Source: Glandiceps talaboti
Lineage: Eukaryota > Hemichordata > Enteropneusta > Spengelidae
Direction of reading: 5' to 3'
Assembly (NCBI RefSeq): GCF_964340395.1
Contig: NC_135555.1
Coordinates: forward strand, 18,726,115 to 18,790,114
Length of the DNA stretch: 64,000 bases
Shown here: positions 27,154 through 39,500 of the stretch, in pieces
Numbering within the stretch: the first letter of the stretch is position 1
Layout: every line of letters starts with the position of its first letter
The notes under the pieces: generated by a model
The model's input: the letters and a program-made list of their open reading frames with translations, nothing else
Databases searched by the model: none
Told to the model about the DNA's origin: nothing
Translations under genes and position numbers: made by a program

Positions 27154-27567
27154 CTTAGGCATAAGCCTACTTTTGGTTTCCAGAACTTGAACAGAAATGT
27201 AAAAAGTATAATCATCACTGGAATTACATATACTGAAGGTATGGTGTCGCTAATACAGATTTAATAGTACCATCGTTTCAGGGACGGTTTTCAATCACCC
27301 AACTTCAAGAAAATAAAAAATTATTGAGATATTTACTGACATTGAATTGTGCAGTCTTTTGTGTAGCTGTAGATATTATGTAAATCAGAGTAAATTATAT
27401 GCATATTTTCAATTTGTTTTTTTCTAAAGTCTTTTTATTACAATAGAAATATTTTGTATTGAACTAAAATCCATCTCCTGAGATCATGTCAACATTAACA
27501 CAGGATGCGTTTGGATTGAATAGTTAATTTGCATATTCAAATATGTCTGAACAAAGGGATCCCTTCT

Positions 27568-27874
27568 TTAAAGTGGCCGTATGGATGAGGATTGGGGGAT
27601 TTTTAATTTATAAAACAATTTTATCATGGCTTCCTACTTGAAAAATCAGTGTGAAACAACATGGACCAAGTCTGTGTTTGTAACTCAATACATTGCAAAA
27701 AGCTTAAAAATGTGTAAAAAGTTTATTTTACGTACAATAACAAATAAACATTTTACACATTTAGCAATCTTTTGTGATTTATTGAAGTATAAACAAGGTA
27801 AAATTGATAAAATTGTGCTTTAAATTATAAATTTCAAAATAAATACCCAATCCTCATTCATATGGCCACTTTAA
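27568..27874. mobile_element. MITE family B, copy 2
   Basis: Same orientation and same ends as copy 1, 415 bp downstream. The interior shares CAACATGGACCAAGTCTGTG and neighbouring blocks, with indels. Its 65-codon open frame is not conserved in copy 1. Confidence 0.8.
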
Positions 27875-27892
27875 GGTATAATGCATCTTGGG

Positions 27893-28290
27893 GACAAACT
27901 TCACTAAAAATAATAAAAAAAAAACTCTCCAAACTTTGTCATGTGGAAGCGTAAAGCTTGTTTCAGATCCTTTTGAAATAATGAAAGAAATTTGGAGTTC
28001 ACCATCTTGTGTGCAAGGGGAATCTATAATCTTTCATTTTCCCATAGAGATAAGACAGTATTTGGTGGCCATATTGGATGGAAGCCATATTGGATGGCAG
28101 CCATATTAGATTCTAAAATGACTTAATTTCTATATCATTTTGACCTCTATTTCAAAACTTTGTATGGTGACCCCCAGATTTTTTAAATTGATTTTAACTG
28201 ATAATGGATTTGAGTTTCCTTGAACCAAAGTAACAGCAAAAGTTTAAACAATTTATTTCAGAGGCGCATTTCACTTTAAATATCATTCTA
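27893..28290 (+). mobile_element. Dispersed element family D, copy 1
   Basis: Contains a short tandem block of GGCCATATTGGATGG units (28069-28108), then TTAGATTCTAAAATGACTTA and a 3' part with AAAGTAACAGCAAAAGTTTA. A close copy is in GAN intron 3 (37497-37852) and a diverged one in NPEPL1 (42870-43095). No coding capacity; class unknown. Confidence 0.7.
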
Positions 28291-28609
28291 GGTCATTGTA
28301 TATTGTATTCATGGGATTTGAGTTGACATTTCATCATTGTATGACAGGAAAACATAACAAGATTTCACAATTTATCTATTTTGGTGAACATTATTAAAAG
28401 ATAAACTTTGCTCCAGACAAAAGAATTAGTATGTGAAATGTTTGGCTGCACACTTCAGTCTTTATGTACAGGATGACTTTAGGAGTCAAGTTGAAGTGAG
28501 TGAAACTGTCGATGTCATTGACATTGGTAAAACAAATTGATGCATACATCCAGAATATGAAGAGGAGAGATGACTTTCTACCCCTGAGTTGTGCGTGCAC
28601 AGAACCCTG

Positions 28610-28739
28610 CCTAAGGCAATGTGAAGCTATTACAAGGTTACCACTGATTGGATAGGGTGCGGTGAAGCCATTACAAGGTTGCCACTGATTGGATAGTGGT
28701 GATGTGAAGCTATTACAAGGTTGCCACTGATTGGATAAC
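28610..28739 (+). repeat. Three-copy tandem repeat, unit about 46 bp
   Basis: Units share GTGAAGCTATTACAAGGTTG then CCACTGATTGGATA. The minus-strand frame through them (repeating SNQWQPCNSF) is a translation of the repeat rather than a gene. Confidence 0.85.
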
Positions 28740-30095
28740 ATATATATACTTTATCACTCATTAACAATACAACCAACAGATGTGCTTGTTTCCTTTCTTT
28801 TCTGACCAATCAGAATGAACCTTATCAAGTGCTTCACATTATCTGAACAGAATATAGTATAAAGTGGTATATTCCCAGACATTCAGTATTATATTTGTTT
28901 GTTGCTGACAGTCAAGTGATTGACATCTACAACATGCTATATCTCTGTCATTGGCAAGTAGGATTTCCTATGTTCATATCCTATGTTTCCGCTATAATGT
29001 AGTCTTTTGATATTAACATATAAACATTAAAATTCAGAATCAATGAACGGAAGGGAGAAAGTAGGCATCCAGTTATTCTCTGAACATAACAAAACTTGAC
29101 AGACCAGTTATAGTACTACTATACCTTGGTGTTTGGCCTACAAATCTGATCCACATAAAATTCTTGAGACCCTTCCAATAACAGTAGCTGCAGACCATAG
29201 TATCATAATAAGAAGGGGAAACAATCAAACATTTCACCACCTGTCTCAACCAACTCGGTCGTAACTCTAGAGGGCGCTATTTGTAGAAAGGTCTATTTAA
29301 GAGCTTCAGATCATGAATTTTGTTTTCTGTTGATATGATAATTTGACTTTCCTGCAGCCTGTGAATGCCATATTTGTATTTCATGACAAGTAATGTATTG
29401 TTAAAATCTATGTATGTGCTTCATGTGGAACTTTGAAAAGGACTGCATCAACATTCAGGCCATGCTGTGGTTTACACTTCTCTTTGACTTCAAACATTTT
29501 AGATAACTCAACCGTTGACTTGACAATTCCCTGAAATCCCTCAGCAGTATAAAAATAAAAGCAAAATTTCATTGAGATACTTTTAAGTTTAATAGTAACC
29601 CAATTTAACCAAATTGCAGTGTTGCCTGTCAGTAAATCACCAAAAACTACAAAAAGTGTTTGCATGCTAAAAAGAGCCTCTACTTCTGTGAAAGGTAACA
29701 TTCATACCCAGAACCACGTTTAAAGTCTTCTCGCTGCTACACCCTTGGACTATTCTGCTAACCTTAAAAGGCACTGTCGTAGGCTTGCTCACACCTGGAG
29801 CTGCGCACCAGTGGTTCTGTCAACCTTGGCTTTTTGTTCCGCAACCTCCTGAGCACAGATCTGATGTCCTACGACAAGACTATGTTGATTGCAGAGTTAA
29901 CATTTTTTAAATACAAAAATGAACTGTAGAGCGTGATCATATTGTTTATGAATTATGTAAATAAAATAAAATCAGTATCTATAACATCCATATTCAAAAT
30001 GGTGCAGCTAGTATGGTAGTGAGAAAGGTTCAGCTATTGGCATTATATAAACGGAAGGAATGCCTGGATCTTTCAGGCTACTAGTGTAGCTTCAG

Positions 30096-30418
30096 GCTAA
30101 AAAAAAAATTGTTTCTGGTCAGGACAATATAATTTTTTTTTTTTGAATTCTTAACAAACCTACCACTTAGTCTACTATTTATGACAGTTACTGTTCTTTT
30201 TATTTAGTACTTTAATAAAGCAAGTGTGTATGTGGGGCAGATGTCATTTGCTTGTTCATGATTGGCTCTGCAGTTGTCTTCACTGAAGTAGGGAGGGTTA
30301 TTTTTGTGTTTCCCCACGGATCTGCAGACTGCATGGGCTGGACAAACACACAAAAAAACTGACAAGGGGTATTTAATTGATGTGTGTGCTGACCAGAAAC
30401 AGTTCTTTTTTTTTGCCT
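30096..30418. mobile_element. MITE family C, copy 1
   Basis: Ends AATTGTTTCTGGTCAGGACA and the inverse TGACCAGAAACAGTTCTTTT. The interior includes GGATCTGCAGACTGCATGGG. A second copy lies 2.7 kb downstream in the same orientation. Confidence 0.75.
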
Positions 30419-31902
30419 TATATAAGAATTTCCGAAACTTTTCACCGAGTAGCACTGCTACAAAATGAGATATTTGTTGAAGTTGACCACCAGTTTATTT
30501 TATTTAGATTTTTGGAATATTTAATTGTTTTTGTAAAAAGTAGACTATAAAATGCAGTCATTCGTGGCTGTCAAACAATCAACATTATGTGTAGTATAGA
30601 GTACTATATTAGAGTGCCACCAATGGCTGTTTTTTGTAGTCTATGTAAAAAGTAGTTGAAAGACATTTTTGTACATCTGCATACATATATAAATGTTACT
30701 TTGAAAAGCTTATGTTGTCATGGTTACTGAGTCATTTTGTTTCAGTACAATTATACTGTAGAGTGATTTGTTGGTGTTGGCATTCCTTTAAGTATTATTT
30801 GCTGAGCACTTTAGTGAAAAATGATTAAGGTATTGCCAACAACAATAAATCATTCAGTTTATAATTATGTATTGACTGACCAAGAGAATAGCTATCATTG
30901 TATGTGGTATGCATGGCGCTACTCACCTTATTTGAGTATATGTATATGTGCTGCTGTTTGGGTGCATTTTCTAGCCCTTTGGTCTAAAATGGGGTCTGTT
31001 TTTTTTTTGAGCTGAAGAGTCTAAAACGGGTCCATTGTCCTTTACCAAATCATAACTGCCATTAATTGTCTCAAAATGTTGCTTCCTAATATAAGGAAAA
31101 TGTATTTAGGTCTAAACTTTCATCTTTTATAAATCTGTAATGGTCTAAAATGGGGTATTGATTTTTGGTCAAAGTAGGTCTACAATGGGGCCTGGGGTTC
31201 CCAGCACTGGCCACATATCCCTACCAGAGCTGGCCACTGGTACCGCCGCTGGGGTCTTTGCATCCCCTTGTGATATACATATGTACCCATACAAATTAAT
31301 AAATACTAGTATGTAGACAAACACCAAGCACAAGTAAAACAGATTTTAACTTCATTCTTGCCAAATATTTATAGCAATATGCAAACAAATCCAAAATTAA
31401 CGATTTCCCATTTTGTAGGAGTCTAATGAACATACTTGTGGAAATTTCATACTTTCATAGACATTTGACGCAGTCCATGATGTCATCAACAGACAACATA
31501 GCTAACAGTGATTGCACAGGCCTACATATGTCTATATACAATACCTCTTTAATAGTGCATTTGAAATTTGTTGGAAAAAATGTCAAATATGATAAACAGT
31601 GTTTTGTCTTGTCCGTTATGCTCTGTGCCTTTATGTTGAAGTGTGCAAGTACATTTTGCAAATATTGTATTTGTAAATAAATATTAATACTGCGCAATAA
31701 ATTCATATACAGAAACCAAGGAAAGAGTGAATGACTCAATTCATGAGTTTTCTATTTTTGGAAATATTGTGAAGTCATAGAAATTTGATTTGATATTTTT
31801 GAGTCTATTGTTTTCAGAAACTTAGAAACCAGTATGGTGTAAAATGAGGCCATGACACAGACCTTGTGGTTTGACTAATCCTAGACCTGTCTGTTTACAC
31901 TT

Positions 31903-31943
31903 TGTGTGTGTGTGTGTGTGTGTGTGTGCGTGCGTGTGTGTGC
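31903..31943. repeat. (TG)n microsatellite
   Basis: About 20 TG units with two C interruptions, intergenic. Confidence 0.9.
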
Positions 31944-32776
31944 TTCAATGTTTACATGTATCAATGTTACTGAGTATGTGTATGTACATGCCAGTGTATT
32001 AATGTTGTGATAAGAAACTGTTTGATAGACAGTTGGGACTTCACCCACCCACACTGAAATTTCCCTCGAAAGAGTTATGGTACCTGTACTGTCAGAATCA
32101 AGAAATTGATATACGTAAAATGACCCCAAAATAACAGCAAAAACAAAGAAGTGAAAAGGAATAGATAGAAGAAATGTGAAGTAAAGAAATATTTCTAAGT
32201 GGTGCATAAAATATCACAAATGTAATTCCATGTTGGTAAAGTTGTAGTGTAATTTGAACACGACATTCTGCAAGCGTTGTCAGCACACTAACAAGTTAAA
32301 AGTTGTACTGTAGCATATTGAATTGCGCCACCTAGTGACTGAAATCTACAGAACTTTTGTTTTTGTCTTTTTGTTGTCTATTTGTGTACTAGCTTTTTCA
32401 CAAACATGCTCATCATTTTTTGTCTTATCCCTGGTGATTAAATAAACAAAAGAAGTGAAAAGGTTCATAGAAAACAAATTACAAAGTACTTTGACAGGTA
32501 CATATACTTTATTTATGATATAAATCATGAAATGATTCAACAAGACATGATTTGATAAGATTTACATATTTAGAACATGATTTGACGAGACAACATTTGA
32601 TAAGATTTACGAGTCAAAAACATGATTTGAAAAGACATGATTATAGAAATCTCTGTAGAAGTTTTTACGCAATAGCAGATATTGTGAGTGATCATTTTCA
32701 TATTGTGAAAGAAAACCACTGTTATCTCTCTAACACAGTAATTTGTTCACACTAAGGCCAAGAAAAGAAAGAAAGA

Positions 32777-33099
32777 AAAGAATTGTTTCTGGTCAGGACA
32801 TTTTGTCTAAAGTGGTGTGACGACATGATTTTTTTTTTTTTAATTCTCAACAAACCTGTCACTCAATCTACTATTTATGGCAGTTACTGTTCATTTTAAG
32901 TAAACTTGTCTGTGTTTAGAGCAAGTGTGTGTGCTTGTTCATGACTGATTCTGCAGTTGTCTTCACTGAATTAGGGAGGGTTATTTAGTGTTTCCCCCTC
33001 GGATCTGCAGACTCTATGGGCTGGACAAACATGAAGAAAAAAAGACCGACGCGAGGGTATTTAAGTGATGCACCAGAAACAGTTCTTTTTTTTTTGCCT
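32777..33099. mobile_element. MITE family C, copy 2
   Basis: Same ends (GAATTGTTTCTGGTCAGGAC, CACCAGAAACAGTTCTTTTT) and the same internal landmarks, including GGATCTGCAGACTCTATGGG. It is about as long as copy 1, with internal substitutions and indels. Confidence 0.75.
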
Positions 33100-33460
33100 A
33101 ATCAAAGAATTTTTGTAAAACCTTTGTAAAGCCAGACATCAAAGTAGAATATGTGCCTTTGGATGAATATATTAGAGATTTTGAATAAGTTCACACAAAA
33201 ATGTCAAAATAAATATATAGTAATACTAGCTTTGTAAGCATCATGTTGTCATGTGTTCATGTAACTGAGTTTATACATGATCTTTAACTTTATCATTGGC
33301 TTTGATTCCATGATCTGTACGGACAACACAGTGTGTGCATCACTTGACACCAGCAATTTCTACCAAAAAAGTTTTCTTAATAGTAATATGTAAATTCTCG
33401 AAGGTGTTTTTTTAAAAGCTAAATTTGTAGGTTATGTGAAACTTAAACACACTGTCCACA

Positions 33461-33466
33461 TTTATT
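33461..33466 (-). terminator. GAN polyadenylation signal (AATAAA on minus strand)
   Basis: TTTATT on the plus strand lies about 85 nt past the GAN stop codon. A (GATT)n run (33507-33544) separates it from the stop, so a very short 3' UTR is implied if this signal is used. Confidence 0.45.
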
Positions 33467-33506
33467 GTCAATTTCAGATGATCTTCATTTTGACTGACTT
33501 GATTGA

Positions 33507-33509
33507 CTA

Positions 33510-33544
<35 letters not shown>
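33507..33544. repeat. (GATT)n microsatellite in the GAN 3' UTR
   Basis: About nine GATT units immediately downstream of the GAN stop codon (33553-33551). Confidence 0.9.
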
Positions 33545-33550
33545 AACTGA

Positions 33551-36500
33551 CTATAATTCTGTGCCAGATTTACTATCCGTCTCCCTTGCCATCCTGTAGT
33601 ACAGACTTCGGCAGATTCTTAACGTAGTACACACCATATCACGTTGATTGCTTGGGAAGTGTTCCATGACACTATACCATGGTGACAGGTCATCGTCATG
33701 GCAACATCGTATACACTGATAATTACCACCAGTATCTAGACATCCTATGACATAGATATACCCATCAATGTGCACTGCACCCATCAAACCTGTAAATAAT
33801 ATAGTAAGTTAGTAAAAATGAAATTTCTACTCACAGAGTCAAAATATTTCTTGGAAGTGAACCTCAAATCCCAAATCTCGCATTATCGGACAACATAGAC
33901 GAGATGTCATAAAAGGGTTGAGAGCTTGGGAGAAAAACATCGAAAAGTTGGCGAAATGAGGAAACCAATTACAGTACTTCGTCATTAGATGTATACGTAA
34001 TGATGTAGACTGGCCATTGCAGGACCTAGACTATGGAATTCTATTCCTGATGAACTCAAAGACCTTTCAGAACTTGAACTTTTTAAACGAAGACTTAAAA
34101 CACACCTCTTTAAAATGTATCATGAATTGTGATTTGGTTATTTGACTCAGTGTACAAAATTTATATTATCTTAGTGGTCATTTACGTTCGTTTTAATATT
34201 TGACTTTTTTAAGGCTTTTATAACATGTCTCAGTCTATAATTTTAATGACCATTCACTATCCTTTTAATATTTGACATTTTAAGGGTGTTAACGATATAC
34301 TTGTTTTTGTAGCATTCACCTTATTTATGTTTTTGTATTTTATGTGCAGCGCTTTTGAATATTTTAAATAGAAAAGGCGCTTTAGAAAATAAATAAACTT
34401 AAACTTAAACTTAGACTCCTAAGGAAGCCATATGCCATAAGTATTCATCAAAGAAATCACACCCTAAACCGGATGAAGGCATGGAGATCCCAGCTCTTTC
34501 TCTCAAGCTCATTTCACAAATAGCTCATTGTAGTACACCCCTGATGATGCCAAAGAGACGTCGGTGAAAATTTGAGATTTGCTTCCAAGAAACTATTTTG
34601 ACTCTGTGAGTAGAAATTTTCATTACTATTGTACGAACCCAGAGTCCGTGAACATTCCTTCTCACATTATAAACGTTAGTTTGTGATTCTGATAGACAGG
34701 AACTTACACAAAAATAGTTGTTTAAACACATTTCTACTCAACAGAAATTTTAGTATTCTTCATCAATGGTGCTCGTGAAAATTATTTTAATAACTTATTT
34801 TTCATTAATGAAACTGAGATTGACAATTCAATATGATCAAGATTGAATGAAACTTGTCATCTTCAGTGCAGAACACACCATCCTTATCCATGTGTAGCAT
34901 ACCCAATGTTCTCCCCAGGACAGATAGAAAGGATGGTGGCTAATTTGCATATTAACATAAATAATAAGGTAATTTGCATAAATTTGGACATTTTACTTAC
35001 GTGAACTTGTACTCATTGTACACATTCCCCTACTTGGTATTGCCTCATAGTGTCCAGTCCATGCATTCAGTTTACTATTATATATTTCAGTTCCACAGAA
35101 TTTCATCTGATGTTGTGCGCTTGGACACCGTAAGTTACGTAATCCACCGAATAGAAACAGTTTATTTTGGGTGCCGACAGCTGTGGCACAGAAACGTTGT
35201 TCCATAATTGGACAAATTAAACTCCAAGTCTTGGTTACTGTATCAAAACATTCAACAGTATCAAACAACTTATGTTTGAGACAGCCACCAATCACATAGA
35301 TCTTTTTCTGCATTGTGGCACAGGTGGTCATTTGCCTGGAAATTTGCATAGAAGGCATTTCTTCCCAGGTGTTTTTGTAAATGTCATAGGCCTCCATTGT
35401 ATGAATTACATCTTCCTCATAACCTCCAACAGCGTAAATGTGGTTGTCAATGGCAACCAAGTTGTGACCATAACGACCATGAATCATTGGTGCAATAAAT
35501 GACCATGTGTTTGTGTCTGGGTCATACTTTTCTCCAGTGTTCAGAATTTGACCTTCATTGTCAATTCCGCCATTTGCAAAAAGATATCCACCTGATGAAA
35601 ACAAAATAAAAAAATTACTTATCACATGGCAATTCATCTTTTGCTAAAATTATAAATTTTTTGAATAAAAATAAGGCACCCACACACATGTATATATACT
35701 GACACAAACTAGAGGTGGGTTCATCAATCAAAATGTTTTGTCATTATTTGGTCAGGGTGGCCAGTCTTTTGGACTGTGTGCATGCACATGTTGCATGCAA
35801 AAAAAACAAAGATGGTGGTACGTTCAAATAGAAAATTGTTGCATTTTGGATAGATTCAGCATTTATTGTAGACAGGATGATTTTCATAACTAAAACATAA
35901 TATTGCAGTACTGATTTAATCGTGGCTGCCATCTTGGATTTGGCGAGTTACATGAATCTTCTGACTTTGATCATCCTGTGTGGCCCCAAGAAAAACTTGA
36001 CAATTGTTCATTCATGAAGAAAATATTTCAGAACGTGTTTTGTCTCCCTAAAGTGCCCCTGCAAACCCAATGTATGGTGTCTACAGCAAACAGGGGTCAA
36101 AGTTGAGTGAACAGGTGATAATTATTTACCTGCTGATGTCAAACCATGCTGCATTCTGGGAGTTAACATTGATGGTAAGTCAATCCATTGTGGTCGCTGT
36201 GGATGTAGACATCGAACTGTAGGTAATACACATGTGTTCCTGTAAACAACAAAATAGAGACATTTATGTAGGTACAACAGATTGATAGTTAGGCAGTATT
36301 ATAAAATGCCCAAGCCAATAACTATTTGAACAGAAATTATTACATTTCTGTTGTGGTTGTTCTATTGTCAAGATGATCTGCATTTACGCTATTGGTTGTA
36401 TGGTGTTTGAAACACAAGTTAAAATATACAAAATGTCCATTATTAGCCACACTTGTTTTTATAAAGTATCGTATCGTATCATAAAGTATTATTCCCCCAG

Positions 36501-39500
36501 ATTTGCCTTCATTTAAACATGAAATATTTGCAAGCTAAGGGTTTTGTCACTGCAAGTCAAGCCTTATGGTGAAATGGGTTTTCAAGTCACTTGCATTTTC
36601 TGCAATTGAACAAACAAATTAATGCCAATTCAATACAGTTATCTGAGAAAAGGTATATTTTAGATGTAGAATTCAGGATCTATTCTAGATGTATATTGAG
36701 AATGAGTCTATTTTGGATCTAGAATTCATGGGCTATGTTACATCTAGAATGGGTCTATTTTAGATCTAGAGTTCACCGTCTAGTTTAGATGTAGAAATTG
36801 ATACTCACTGGCTATCCTCTCCTCCAGCTACCACAATGACATCATAATAACCCCTTAGAGTAGATTCAATGGATGTACATGGTTTAGTGTGGTACAGTCT
36901 CTTCACTAGATCTTTATAGCTTTTATTACTAGCTATCATTTCATCTTTTAGAACAACATGCGTGTAGTAGTCCGAACTTAGATGATGGAAATGTACACAT
37001 CTCATCAAGTTTTCAAAATGTTGCTTTCTGTTGTCTGTATCATGCTGGATCCAACGTAATGCTGCCTCAAAGATCACCTCCTCTCGTGAGTCAATCTGGT
37101 AAAACATCAAATGTAGTCGAGAAAAATCTTGTGAGTCAATCTGGTAAACATCAAATGTAGTTGGGAAAAATCTTGTGATTTCCCTTTTCCAAGCAACAAC
37201 AACAAAGTGCAATTTAATTAACTGTAGTTGGACTGATTTTAGGATCATGTTGCAAACTTTCCTTTTGAGGCACAATCTGGTAAATATTGAGTCATAGCGA
37301 AGGGTTTTGTCATTTGTGAGAATAAGACACCATGAGTTTGCTTCTATATAATAACAAAATTTAATAATGTTGGTTTTTATATAGCACTTTCTAACTTTGT
37401 GCGCAAAGCATTTTACAATTATTACCCCTGGCACAGATCTATAGCGGCACAATGACACAACGACAAATTTTCAAAGTTCTTAAAATCACAACAAAAATAT
37501 GAAAGTTTGTTCCTGGTCCTTTAGAAATAATAAAAGAAACCAGGGCCCATCATATTTTTTTGAGAAAATCAACAATCTTTTACTTCCCATAGATTTAACA
37601 CAGTGTTCGGTGGCCATATTGGATGGCGGCCATATTGGATGGTGGCCATATTGGATGGTGGCCATATTAGATTCTAAAATGACTTAATTTCTATATCATT
37701 TTGACCTTTATTTCAAAATTTTGTACGGTGATCCCTATTTTTTTAAAATTGATTTTAACTGAGAATTGGTTGAAGTTTTCTTGAACAAAGTAACAGCAAA
37801 AGTTTAAAGACTTTATTTTCAAGATATATTTCACATTACCTTAATTTTTACATTTCCTACCTGTAGCTTGTCTGAGGATAAAATCTCTTTCATTTTGTCG
37901 AAGGGTTGTTGTAGAAATTCTTCATGTAAGGAAACAACCCTAAAACTGTTCTCCATGCACTGTGTTGCTAGGTAACGAATCCTTGGACAGCAATACTGCT
38001 CAGTGAAATTGATGATACCTAAACAGTTAGCTGGACTGATGCAGTTTTCTAAGGTTCAAAGAAAAGAAATAACGGGTAAACAATCTTTACACCCAAGCAG
38101 GTGTATGTTGACCAAGCTAGACTAGCTGTAACTGGAACATCTTTTTGAAATTATGTTTTGTTTGGTACAAATAACTTACTCATACTATTGTACACCGTGA
38201 AAAGTATTGCATCACCTAGTCGCTAAAACATACCTGTACACACAAGAAATCAAATCATATTGATTTTTAGGTCTGTACCCAAAATTAGCGCCCTCAATGG
38301 CGATCATGATTTCAACCTCTCTCTTGTTTATGGATAATATCATCCACTGGTTAACATGTACAATGTCTTAATTATTGGTATTTTAACAATTTTCAGTGAA
38401 CATACTGTGGTTGTCTGATCAGAAAACGATACTCCAGTTAAAACTAGTACAGTTTCACATGACGAAAGATTCAAAAGCAAAGATTTCAACTTGCCACTAC
38501 ACTACGTACCGATAATATTGACCACTAATTAATAGATACAATGTCTTTTTTTATAAGTAATTAATTGACCAATTTTTAGTGAATACATTTTTTGTATATC
38601 TTTGGTTACTTAATAATGAAAGAAGTGTCAATGAATAAAATGTCTCCGCTGCAGCTAGTGCAGGATTCAAAGCAAGAAAAACAAGTGAACATAACATACC
38701 AAGATATTCAGCACAGAGTTGTTTGAGATCAGACATTAATAAAACATCGGCAGCTTGAAAGATATTCTGAATATTGTCATCATTTAAGGTAATCTCAGAA
38801 GTGTAAATATACTCCAAGATTTGATCAAAAGAAGCAACATTCAGCTCTGCAAGGTTGACCTTTAAACTCCTGGTTGACTTGGTAGTGACATCATAATTAA
38901 ATAATGACCTGTCAATCAAAAACACAGAGTGACATCATAATTAAACAATGACCTGTCAATCAAAAACAGATAGATCAATATTAGACAATGTCACATGCTG
39001 TATAGCTATAAACATTAGGCCAAATAAAAAAAAGTTGTTTGGTTCCGGTTACCCGACCCCACCTAGTTTTTCACGCCAACCATATACTTTCTTTTACGAG
39101 AAAAAAAGAGAAGAAAATTGCGAAAATTGTGAAGTCTCGCAAGAAAATAGTGGATGCGGAAACTGACATCAACTGAAAAAGACAATATAAAACTGTTCTT
39201 CCAATCTGTATTGGCTGTACATCTGATGAGAAGAAACCAATAACATAGAGACCATATGCAAAACAACAGAAAAATTATAACTACCTCAACTAGACACTCA
39301 CATATGAAAAAAAAATAACTTAAAAAAATCAAAAAAAAAATCTACCTACTCCACCTATTTTAAAATTGAATGTAATCGGAACCACACAATTTTTTTTATG
39401 CCTTAACATTATATTATATATTGTACTTATTAAATTACATTTATGTTATAAATGAATTAGATCCATAAAATAAAGTAGGAGGCAAGTGGTTTAACAACTC

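Larger units (their letters stand above)
25972..33550. other. VPS4 / GAN 3' intergenic region, repeat-rich
   Basis: The two flanking genes converge here (VPS4 plus, GAN minus). I found no supported exon. The stretch holds two copies each of two MITE families (26811/27568 and 30096/32777), one copy of a GGCCATATTGGATGG element (27893-28290), a 46-bp tandem repeat (28610-28739) and a TG microsatellite (31903-31943). The longest unexplained frame, 97 codons on the minus strand at 29408-29701, matches no family I know. Confidence 0.5.

Noticed and set aside
29408-29701. 97-codon minus-strand frame
   Set aside because: No family motif, no matching splice partners and AT-rich codon use. Kept as unexplained and not annotated as a gene.
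29730-29900. Possible tRNA-derived SINE
   Set aside because: It has a more complex base mix and a short inverted CCTACGACA pair, but no convincing A and B box pair or tail.
39063-39332. 89-codon frame in MITE family A
   Set aside because: Equivalent positions in the other copies are shifted or interrupted differently. No transposase motif.
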